This document shows positions 21,480 to 29,854 of a stretch of DNA of 51,955 nt, piece after piece. The stretch comes from Basidiobolus meristosporus CBS 931.73. Its lineage: Eukaryota > Basidiobolomycota > Basidiobolomycetes > Basidiobolales > Basidiobolaceae. Position 1 is the stretch's first letter. Each line of letters opens with the position of its first letter. The position numbers and the translations under genes are program-made. Under the pieces are notes generated by a model. That model searched no databases. It was not told the DNA's origin and saw only the letters and a list, made by a program, of their open reading frames with translations. Location of the stretch: contig MCFE01000623.1 of NCBI GenBank assembly GCA_002104905.1, forward strand, positions 1 to 51,955. Direction: 5' to 3'.

Positions 21480-22342
21480 TGAACATTTTGTATTTACACC
21501 TATACATTAACCTAACATAGTCACTTAGATCTGTTGTAAAAATTCGGAATTCCACCTAAATATTCACCTAACTTAGTCACTTAGATCATTACCTTCAAAT
21601 CCTAGAGAATACTGACAAAATTCCTTGTTGGGATCCACTTGAAGTATTTACCCAGAACATGAAAATTAGATAAGTTGTCCAAACAGCCCCAAATCTTGCA
21701 CACATGTTCTTAGGACCTTTCTTAACCTATTCTACATGTTTGTAATGCCAAGATCATGTAAAAGTATAAATACTACTTTTAGATTCAATAAATCATTAAG
21801 TGAAAATCACATAATCTACTTGTCCTCCCAATCACTTCCAATATCTCCAAGACTCTTACAACAAGATCATTGCATACAAATCTAATGAAATTCTAGCCAA
21901 AGTACTTATTGGGACTTACTTGAAGTTTTTTTCACCAGACATAAAAAATTTATAAGTTGTCAGAGCAGCCCCAAACTTTATGCATGTGCACTTTGGACTC
22001 CCTTAAGCATATTCTATCTGTTTATTTTGCCTTACTTACTTAGAATATTCTTACCAACACATCAGGTACCCAGAACATCAAATTTCTCAAGGTTGTCCAA
22101 AAAGCCCAAACTTTGCACACATGTTCTTGGGAAACATCCTAAACAAATTCTGCAGGTTTGTCCTGCCAAGACAGTGCAAAAGTATATATACTACCATTAC
22201 ATTCAATATATCATTGATTGAAAACCACAGAATCTACATGTTGTCTGAATCACTCCTAGTATATCCTAAACTCTTGCAGTAGGTACCAAATAATCTACTT
22301 GCTCTCTCAATCACTTTCAATATCTCTAAAACTTACACAACA
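21480..22342 (+). mobile_element. Nested copia LTRs
   Basis: An old, diverged LTR (start near 21480, end TTACACAACA near 22342) is split by a younger solo LTR at 21532-21863. It is further interrupted by part of a third LTR (about 22035-22278, from TACTTAGAATATTCT to CTCTTGCAG). The order of divergence suggests three insertions over time. Confidence 0.75.
21532..21863 (+). mobile_element. Solo copia LTR with 5-bp target duplication
   Basis: 332 bp from TGTTGTAAA to TTACAACA, ends in inverted repeat (TGTTGTA/TACAACA). The 5 bp before it (21527-21531, AGATC) and after it (21864-21868, AGATC) are identical, as expected for integrase insertion. No internal region remains, so the element was lost by LTR-LTR recombination. 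It contains an AATAAA at about 21788. Confidence 0.92.
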
Positions 22343-23323
22343 AAAATTTCAGCACAAGCAGATGTTGCCATTCTGAGGTGTAGCAATTTGGGACTCATGG
22401 TTAAGCATAAGTGCCTTGAAGATACTCCAAGTGATAGGTTGAACAAGTAAGTTATGGGATAGCACTTAATGATTAATTGATTATAGTAGTGACACTATTA
22501 TTCTTACACAATCCTGGCAAAACTGACATGAAAGAAAAGCTTGCTGGCAAAGCTTTGACCAACTTAACAAATACTTATATTATGTGTATTGCAAGATTCT
22601 AAGGGGCTTTCAAATTGATCTGGAAATCTGAGAGGTCTGTGTTTCTTGCTCATTATCAAACTAAATGACAATAAAGTATTAGTACCTTTGGAACTACTTT
22701 GTAGAGCTAGTGATAAGAATACTTTGAGAGAAGTAGCTGGCAGCTGTATGCAAAGCTTGAGCACCTTTAAACCAGCTTGGAGATGCTAATCATTCTGCAA
22801 ATCAGCAAATGGCCTACAAACTGAATCTCAACTAAGCAATATATATTATTATGGCTAGCTAAGTGGAGTTTTAGGTAATATCAGTACTTTAAGTGTAAAC
22901 CAAATGGCAACAACTTTGAATACTCAATTCTTGATAATACACCATACTAGAATCTCAAAAAAGTATTGGCAATACACTCAAGGATTCATTGGTAAAGAAT
23001 GTAAGTGACTAAGCTCATGGAAATTTGTGTGTATATGCAAGTTTTATAGCATCAATTGCTAGAAAAGCTTACTCTTGATAAGCCAACAAAAGTACAGCTT
23101 TATATAGAAATATTCTGCTATTAGGCAAGTTGTCCAGAACTTATAGAAGGTCCCAGTTGTACTTATGCATGTATTATAGCCTCAATAGTAGCATTAAAAA
23201 ATATTGTACTATAGGTACCTGGTATTTGCCTTCAATCAATCATTAGGGTATACAGAGCATGAAAAGTTGCTGGTGGTCCAATTAGCCCCAATCCTTGGAA
23301 AATGCACTTGGGACATTCATAAT
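22343..23323. other. AT-rich repetitive spacer
   Basis: No gene. The block at about 22660-22790 is recognisably related to 23945-24065 (shared GTATTA-TACCTT...GAACTACTTTGTAGAGCTAGT-like series), so an older, unnamed repeat is present in two diverged copies. Confidence 0.4.
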
Positions 23324-23668
23324 ATTTTAAAATTTGTAACTCCACCTAAATATTCACCTAACTTAGCCACTTGGATCATTACCTACAAATCTTAGAGAAA
23401 ACTAACCAAATTCCTTGTTGGGTTTACTTGGAATATTTTCACCAGAATTTCAGGTACTCTAAACATTAAAATTCTTAAGGTTATTCAAACAGCCCCAAAC
23501 TTTGCACACATGTTCTTGAGACCTTCTCAAGCCTATTCTACATGTTTATTATGCCAAGACCATGTACAAGTGTAAACACTACTTTATATTCAATAGTTCA
23601 TTTAGTAAAAACCACATACTCTACTTGTCCTCCAAATCACTACCAATATCTCCAAAACTCTTACAACA
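23324..23668 (+). mobile_element. Copia LTR, diverged copy
   Basis: Matches the LTR family over its whole length from AATTTGTAACTCCACCTAAA to CTCTTACAACA; the first few bases are degraded. Confidence 0.85.
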
Positions 23669-23807
23669 TCTAAACATATTGTGTATGTTTGATTTGCCAA
23701 GACCATGTAGATGTATAAATATTACTTTTACAATCAATAATCAAGTTAAACCACATAATCTACATATTCTCTGATTCACTTCCAATATCTCCAGAACACT
23801 TACAATT
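23669..23807 (+). mobile_element. Copia LTR 3' fragment
   Basis: The last ~140 nt of another LTR copy, directly after the previous one, ending CACTTACAATTA. Confidence 0.7.
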
Positions 23808-23809
23808 AT

Positions 23810-24395
23810 ACTGTGGTATGATAAGCTCCATGTGTGCCTTGACAGTACTTTAAGCAAGCTAAGGTAAACAAATGCTGCAAGGTTCTAAGGAGTAATAGTA
23901 GTTACATAACAAACTGGAATGCTGTATGATATCTACTTGTTGCTTAGTGAAGTTCAGATGAAGTATTAATACCTTGAGAACCTTATTATACTAGCAACCA
24001 ATATGTTCAAGAAAGGCTCAAAGAAGTTAGGTGCTAAGCTTGGACCCTTTTGGGCCAGTTAGATAACTTCTGTGTCTTCACTAATTACAATATCTCAAAC
24101 TGAGTATAGTTGACATGAGTCTAAACATCACTACATCACCTATTGAAACAAAGAACCTACTAATCTATGCATATATATCCAAATGACCTGAACTAAATAA
24201 TCAATACACTTTACGTTTATCCAGTAAGTCGATAAGATATTATTGCCAAATCACCACCAACAGAAGTCAAGTATCTCGATGGAGATATATGATAATATTA
24301 TATGGGTGTTGCTTATAAGTTTGGGTTATCATATGGTTGTCTTTCAAGAAATTTGAGGGCTTCTGGAGATTGGAAGAAATAATTAGAAGTGACAT
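23810..24395. other. AT-rich spacer with old repeat
   Basis: Second diverged copy of the unnamed repeat noted at 22660-22790; otherwise no signal. Confidence 0.4.
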
Positions 24396-24559
24396 ATGCA
24401 TTTATTTTGCTATTATACATCATTCAAAAGAACGTTAATGTCAAATCAGCAGGGCTAATGTACAGGTATTTGTTTCAATATATATACAACAGCGGCCAAC
24501 CCTAGCAGCGGCTAAATGAAGATGAGGTTAATATTCTCAAGGAAAAAAAGTGGTTCGGG

Positions 24560-24644
24560 CGCGTCAGAAATTTGGGTATAGATAATTAGGTCAACAGCGT
24601 TCCTTGGAACTTACTGACTGACGTGCTTGATCTCGTCATCCGCA
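24560..24644 (-). ncRNA. C/D-box-like snoRNA copy C (intron 3)
   Basis: C-box-like ATGACGA and D box CTGA, enclosed by a TGCG/CGCG terminal stem (one U-G pair). Interior hairpin GTTCC-AA-GGAAC. The copy lies 20 nt after the donor of intron 3. Confidence 0.6.
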
Positions 24645-24779
24645 TGTATATTCAGAATAATTACCTTGTCAGCGGGTCTATGGCAAAATTCCCATATGGT
24701 GCTTGGAGGGAACTTAGGGTTAGGGCTAAGTTAAACTGGGAGAATTAGGGTTAATTGAGGAAATGATAAGAAATGATTG

Positions 24780-24870
24780 CATCTAGTCAGAAATTTGGGT
24801 ATAGATAATTAAGTCAACAGCGTTCCTTAGAACTTACTGACTGACGTGCTTAATCTCGTCACTCTAGATG
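24780..24870 (-). ncRNA. C/D-box-like snoRNA copy B (intron 2)
   Basis: C-box-like GTGACGA (one mismatch to RTGATGA) and a perfect D box CTGA. They are enclosed by a 6-bp terminal stem CATCTA/TAGATG that is absent from the other copies, which have different pairing stems. Interior is about 95% identical to copies A and C. It lies in the middle of the 192-nt intron. Confidence 0.6.
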
Positions 24871-25009
24871 GCTCAACATGAATTTAAACTTACCTCGTTG
24901 CCAAGTGGTGTCAGTAGTCATGGACTGTCCGGCAACCCTGTCACTGAAATAACATTAGTACTTGGCTCGAAAAAAGGGAGGATCCTGAGAATAGCGCAAC
25001 GATATGAAA

Positions 25010-25092
25010 GTGTCGGAAATTTGGGTATAGATAATTAGGTCAACAGCGTTCCTAAGAACTTACTGACTGACGTGCTTGATCTCGTCACTCAC
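25010..25092 (-). ncRNA. C/D-box-like snoRNA copy A (intron 1)
   Basis: Starts with a C-box-like GTGACGA and ends with CCGA where the other copies have the D-box CTGA. The flanks pair as GTG/CAC. Interior contains the conserved guide-like stretch ATCTATACCCAAATTT just before the D position and a small hairpin GTTCT-TA-GGAAC. It starts 37 nt after the donor. The imperfect D box may mean reduced function. Confidence 0.5.
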
Positions 25093-25194
25093 AAACATAA
25101 CCATCACCACAACATGGATTGTCACTTACCTATACACCTCAGTAGCTTCGTATGCGAGTGTCTCACATTGCGAATCATCCTTCATCATCCACTG

Positions 25195-25202
25195 CTTATA
25201 TA
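25195..25202 (-). promoter_or_regulatory. TATA box of the snoRNA host gene
   Basis: TATATAAG on the minus strand; with transcription starting about 30 nt downstream, exon 1 would be only ~36 nt. Confidence 0.45.
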
Positions 25203-25209
25203 CTTCAGT

Positions 25210-25640
25210 CGCGAGTGAAAAAAAACCGGACCCCTGTTTACAAGGGGCGATTGGAATGATCAGCTTGGGGCAGAAACAGATGATTCAGATCCACTTAACC
25301 AACATGCTAATCAGGCTTAGAGGCCTAATCAACGTTCGTGATTAAACGACCGTATTTGCCATAAAAGTGAATTTTCTGCATTCTGCCAGTATTTTCAGAA
25401 CTTACCATTTCCAGCGATGGTCGAAAAGGAAGTGATTCGATTTCAGAGATTTTCCTTAATCGATTTTATGCATATTAGGGATTCTACTAAATCTGGGATT
25501 TCTGTGTTCCTAAATTCGAGCTTATGAGTCTCGCCACAGCAGACCTCTCGCTCACATAAAAGGTAGTCGAGTCCACCACGGCTGATCAGAACTTTGGGTC
25601 GAACTTTATTCTTTCTCTCTTTCCCTTGTAAATTCACTCT
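25210..25640. other. Intergenic between divergent host gene and UreD
   Basis: No gene recognised. A CTTAC/GTAAG site near 25403 on the minus strand has no partner exon. Confidence 0.45.
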
Positions 25641-25646
25641 TTCGTC

Positions 25647-26610
25647 ATGTCTAAAATCCTGCCAAGATCCATGGTCATCGAACAAGGCCAAGGGATGATT
25701 GAGTGCGCCGTTGTCGGGGACACCGCTGCCCTCACTCGTTTCCACTCCCGCTACCCTTTGAAACTGATTCGTCCTTCGGCCCACATGAAAAAGACCGCTT
25801 TAGTATACGCTTTGACCTATGGTGGCGGTTTGGTTTGTGGTGATGTTGTCACCATGAACATTGCGGTGAGGAAAAGCGCCAAGTTGGCTATGCTGACTCA
25901 AGGTTCCACCAAAGTGTTCAAGAAGCGTAACCCTAATCTCCCACTTTCCACCGCCGCTTCCGCCCAACACTTCAAATACACCATCGAGGACGACGGACTT
26001 TTGGTGCTTCTCCCTGACCAAGTCACCTGCTTCAAAGATGCCATGTACCATCAGACACAAGACTTCCAAATCTCAGGTACCGGTTCCTTGGTCCTGTTTG
26101 GACTGGTTCACAAGTGGAAGAATGAGCCGTGGTGAAAGCTGGGAGTTTGCTGAATACAACTCCGTCAACAACATCTTCCACGATGGTAAGCTCGTTCTTC
26201 GCGACGCCCAAGTCATCAGAGATGACCATCGCGTCAAGGAATTGGAGGGTGGTGAGATACGCTCAGCAGAGGACAAGCAAGCCATGAACCACTTCGGACA
26301 GCGCACAAATTATGGTTACCGCGTCGCACCTTACGAATGCTACGCCATTTTGGTCATATACGGACCTCACCTGAAGGAGCTCACTAAGAGCATACTCGAG
26401 GAGTTCAACCGAATTTCCATCTCACCCAGAAGCTCCAAGCTTCCTCCTCAGAGCCCCATCTGGTCGGCCTCGGTCATCGGCAATGACGACGGAGTGATCC
26501 TTCGTGCCGCTGCTTTGACCACGGAGGAGATCCGACTTTTCGTGAAGGAGCACTTGAAGGAGATTGTCCCAATTATTGGTGATGACGTTTATTCACGCAT
26601 GTTGATTTAG
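25647..26610 (+). CDS. Urease accessory protein UreD, with 1-nt frameshift
   Basis: Start ATG, single exon, total about 320 residues, the usual length of UreD/UreH. The N-terminal half has the family signature GGGLVCGD and the TQGSTKVF motif. Then ...SLVLF runs out of frame at 26097-26101, and the conserved DWFTSGRMSRGE motif with the rest of the protein (to TAG 26608-26610) follows in the +1 frame. Skipping one base in CTGTTTGGACTGG restores the family alignment exactly, so this is one extra base. No intron of acceptable size restores the frame. UreD works with UreF and UreG to load nickel into urease. The break could be a true inactivating mutation, a sequencing error in the T run, or (least likely) programmed frameshifting. 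Confidence 0.88.
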
Positions 26611-26715
26611 ATAGAATCCATAGGACATCGAGTGTTTTATTTTCCCTGTAAATCACTACTATTTCATTACATAAGATGTTAGAATATTTAATTTCCCTTA
26701 ATTAAAGACCTTTGT

Positions 26716-27706
26716 TTATTGTTCAATTACGATCTCCATGGGGAGTCCCTTGGGTAACAAGCGTAGTACACGGCGCTGGCGATGATGCACGCGAACTTAC
26801 TGGGGAAAGATGGGGGGCTATTCAATAGAATGTTAGCGCGGGACACTCGGCATCACGGGAAGCTTATAGTTACCGAGGATGCCCATTCCTAAGCGATGGA
26901 GACGAGGGAGTGCAGTCGGGACATCCATACTGCTTAACGGTGGGATGCTGGAGAACATATCTTCAACAGAGTTAGTGGGCGCGTTCGTGAGCGAGGTTAC
27001 CACTCCTTACTTTGTGCCATATCCACCAATCCCATGGGGAACTCTGGGATAAATTCTATTCCTAGCGGGAAAAACATTCACTCACGAGTTACCGAATAAG
27101 ACAATTTTTTTCTGATGCACTTACCAGAAACAGCCCCTATGGCTTTACCAAATGGACTGGCCAGAATTGCTAACTAAAGGTTAGAGGTGTTCGAGGTTTA
27201 GGAAGCCGATGGACTTACTTGGCTCCCAAAATCCCGTCATCCCAGATTGGTCAAAAACATCTAGTGAGCTCAATCAGTGACAAGCGCCTATTTTGGTGCT
27301 ACCCATGGTCGACAGCCATGTGTTTAAGTTGTTTCTAACTTATGTGATCTTCTTTACCTGGTTCAGCGCGAATTTCCCTAACTAGGAAGTTGGGAGACTG
27401 TTCTGCCATTCTGCCTCGGGGAAATCCCATAATAGGCACATCGTCCATTCCGTGGCATTCTATTTGGACGTTGGTTAGTATGACTGGGTGTGAGGGCAAT
27501 CAATCCCACAGTTTACCAGCTTCTGTCGGCCCTTGAGATTCTTGCATCTTCCAAGATGTCCCTTTGGTTTCCGGAGCTTTCACCGACGGAAGTACACTGC
27601 CCATAGGCTCATGCTGAGTGCTCTTCTTCAGACCAAACACCACCTGATCTATCGGTGTGGCCACCACCACTGAGAGCAAGGTGAGTTGAAGATAAACTAG
27701 ACGCAT
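26716..27706 (-). CDS. Secreted protein encoded by eight short exons
   Basis: Exons 27517-27706, 27358-27459, 27219-27260, 27125-27169, 27011-27061, 26874-26960, 26801-26817 (17 nt), 26716-26748; introns 49-97 bp. Every junction keeps one open frame, nearly all in phase 1, with good donors and TACTAAC/CACTAAC/GCTAAC branch sites. The predicted 188-aa protein has a signal peptide (MRLVYLQLTLLSVVVA) and is then rich in Met, Pro and Gly with short echoes (VPIMGFPRG, FPMGLVDM, GLPMEI). A TATA box lies 32 nt upstream of the ATG and AATAAA overlaps the stop region. No family is recognised. If the last intron is retained, the protein ends about 20 residues later in a different sequence. The phase-1 exon series suggests exon duplication. 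Confidence 0.65.
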
Positions 27707-27737
27707 GATAAGCCAGGCAGGGTCGCCTCAGTCGGGG

Positions 27738-27744
27738 CTATATA
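27738..27744 (-). promoter_or_regulatory. TATA box of the eight-exon secreted-protein gene
   Basis: TATATAG on the minus strand, about 32 nt before the ATG at 27706. Confidence 0.45.
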
Positions 27745-27749
27745 GCGCT

Positions 27750-28125
27750 GAACGGAAGATTTTTGGCTACAAGTTTGATATTCGGCTGGGAACTGGCGTG
27801 GTGGAAGGTTGGACTGATGCTTGTGATTCCAAAACTTCAAAGATGAAACCGCATCATGCAGATTTGTTGCGTGTGTCTGATTAAGGTAGGTTGAAAACAG
27901 TTCGAATCCTGCTCATTCATCAATTTATTTGGAATCCGACGAACTTCAATTTCGTCCATTTGTGCACTCTCCCAACATCGTATAGGATTCTGGATGAGGT
28001 GGGGTCCTCTTCTATCGAATATATTTACATAAAAACGCGATGAAACCATGGTACAGGATGGGATGGCCAAAATGGCTTCCGAAAGAGCGAGGAGTCGGTC
28101 AGATGGGGCTGGGCAAATCAATCAA
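27750..28125. other. Intergenic, no gene seen
   Basis: Between the start of the secreted-protein gene and the end of the SUKH gene. No domain-bearing frame. Confidence 0.45.
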
Positions 28126-28128
28126 TCA

Positions 28129-28749
28129 TTAGCTGTCTTCTTTGATGTCTTCATCCCATTCACCCTCCGACTCCTCGTCGGTATCCATGCACATGTCGCT
28201 ATCTTCGTCGCTCGTCTCTTCGGTGGAGCTTTTAAGGGTGATTAGTCTTGCCTCCAGCCAAGAGAAAAACTCCGCTCTAGAGGCCCAGCGTGTGAAGCCT
28301 ACGTCACTCTTCCTTCGCCAAACTTCCCCTCTTGAGGGTCCTTCTACTATAAGTATCCAATGATTCAGATAGTCATCACTGGCCAACACTATGTGTCCGT
28401 GGTTTAGGGAGTCTAGGAAGTTTTCGTCCAAGCTTCCGGCCGCATCAAACAGAAAATTCTCTGTCAAAGGAAAAGGTTCACAAAGGTTTCTCAGCAGATC
28501 GCTGTAGGGCACTGGATATTCGTAGGGAACATATCCTAAGGGAAGAAGTCCGCTGCTAGGGCAGGTGCCGTTTCCGACCTGGCTTAGAAGTGCGCGATAA
28601 TCTTCGGGTAGGCGGACGAAGTGTTCTCGTTCGAACTCCAAGATCTTCTGTTCGGAAATGGGTAATTGAAAATAGATGTCTTCTTCAAAGAGCCGTTGGC
28701 CCAGTTCACGAGCGTCCTCTTTCACGCGACAAAGTGTCAAGGCCGGCAT
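28129..28749 (-). CDS. SMI1/KNR4 (SUKH) domain protein
   Basis: Intronless, 206 aa from ATG. Residues about 30-170 have the SUKH-1 layout: helix ISEQKILEFEREH, then LPEDYRALLSQVGNG, a loop with GLLPLGYVPYEY, GHIVLASDDYLNHWILIVEG, GEVW and a C-terminal F-x-x-W-L helix. A strongly acidic Ser/Glu/Asp tail follows. In fungi Knr4/Smi1 regulates cell-wall synthesis, but that protein is much longer. In bacteria single-domain SUKH proteins are immunity proteins against secreted toxins. The compact intronless form resembles the bacterial type, so transfer is possible but not shown. Confidence 0.8.
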   Translation of the reverse strand: MPALTLCRVKEDARELGQRLFEEDIYFQLPISEQKILEFEREHFVRLPEDYRALLSQVGNGTCPSSGLLPLGYVPYEYPVPYSDLLRNLCEPFPLTENFLFDAAGSLDENFLDSLNHGHIVLASDDYLNHWILIVEGPSRGEVWRRKSDVGFTRWASRAEFFSWLEARLITLKSSTEETSDEDSDMCMDTDEESEGEWDEDIKEDS

Positions 28750-28754
28750 TCTGG

Positions 28755-29850
28755 TTTGTGATGGCTATGGCGGGTGGTTTCTACTGAAGGTTAAGGTGGG
28801 TGTGTTATCGGGAGAATGGGGTAGTTATGTTTGGTAGTATATCAAGGCAAGGGGTTATTGAGCCTCTGCTGGCTATTTGGATGAATATTTGAACGGTAGA
28901 ATGGTAGTATTCATTCAAAGGGCAGCGTTTCAGGAGATCGGCCTTTCTTAAAAGAAATCGATTGGATGTAAAAAGCAAAAAGCAGACCAAGCGGGGAAAT
29001 GTCGACTATTGTGTGACAGGTTGAGGAGAATATATTGAATGTGTTTACGCAATTAGAGGAACAGAAGACAAGGGGGACAGGAGAATAAGGAGGGTAGATT
29101 ATGGAAGAAGATCAATACTGTCTAGATTTCTAACTTGCATTTCTATCAAAGCCTAATTTATAGCTTCAAAATTGAAGAGTGAATGCGGATCCAATTGTTG
29201 CAGTCACCATCTGATAAATACTTGAGGCAATTGTAAACACTTCAGGGGTTCACTCTACGCCAGGCCCAAAAGCATCCATCGAAAAGCCAGCTTAGCAACA
29301 GGAATAGTTGGGTGCTGTTTCAGCCTGGATACGTGTGCCGATGGGTAGCCGATGGGTAAGCGGAGGTGTGAAGGCTGGGCAACGTAGCAAAGTGCCATTT
29401 TGATGGGTGATTGCATCGTAATGTCAGCAATCCTTTGTTGCGTCAACACGCCCATTTTGTGCCGGAGATATACCAAGGCAGTAGTCCTGATCAATCCTGT
29501 ATGAATGCTCATCCTTACTTTATATTAACTGGGTTACTACCGATGACTACCCCTAGGGTTTGTTTTGGAACTGCACCACCAATGCAGTGAAGGTATTTAG
29601 ACTCATCCTGCTCAAAAGGCGCTTATACCACATCAATCTCTATTTAACGTTGTCAACTTAATCACGATGTTTATCCAATTTATGATTGGTAAACGGTGCT
29701 TAATTGCGGATTTGCGTAATATCCTAAGCTATGAAGAATACTCACTAAACTTACTTCCAGTAGCGCCATTTTGAATTTTTGTCCAGGCAAAAGCATAATA
29801 TATTCCTCCAAACCAAGCTAGTCAAGCCCATTCAACACAAAAGCAAAAGA
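28755..29850. other. Intergenic, no gene seen
   Basis: Divergent spacer between the SUKH gene (-) and SLY1 (+). Short frames only. Confidence 0.45.
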
Positions 29851-29854
29851 GAAT

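Larger units (their letters stand above)
24401..25165 (-). ncRNA. Non-coding host gene with three intronic C/D-like snoRNAs
   Basis: A TATA box (25195-25202) precedes exon 1 (about 25165-25130). Intron 1 (25129-24944) runs from GTAAGTGAC to TACTAATGTTATTTCAG; exon 2 is 24943-24894. Intron 2 (24893-24702) starts GTAAGTTT; exon 3 is 24701-24665. Intron 3 (24664-24512) runs from GTAATTATT to ATTAACC...CATTTAG; exon 4 starts at 24511, with AATAAA at 24401-24406. Exons are 36, 50 and 37 nt; exon 2 has stop codons in multiple frames and no exon resembles a protein. Each intron holds one copy of an ~80-nt conserved sequence, while exons and the rest of the introns are unrelated to each other. That is the pattern of snoRNA host genes such as GAS5 and UHG. 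Splicing is inferred; the acceptor of intron 2 is the weakest call. Confidence 0.65.

Noticed and set aside
25076-25345. 89-codon + frame across the snoRNA host gene promoter
   Set aside because: Runs antisense through snoRNA copy A and the TATA box; no domain.
26076-26114. Short intron to repair the UreD frame
   Set aside because: The only GT...AG pair there spans 38 nt, leaves the wrong phase and deletes conserved residues.
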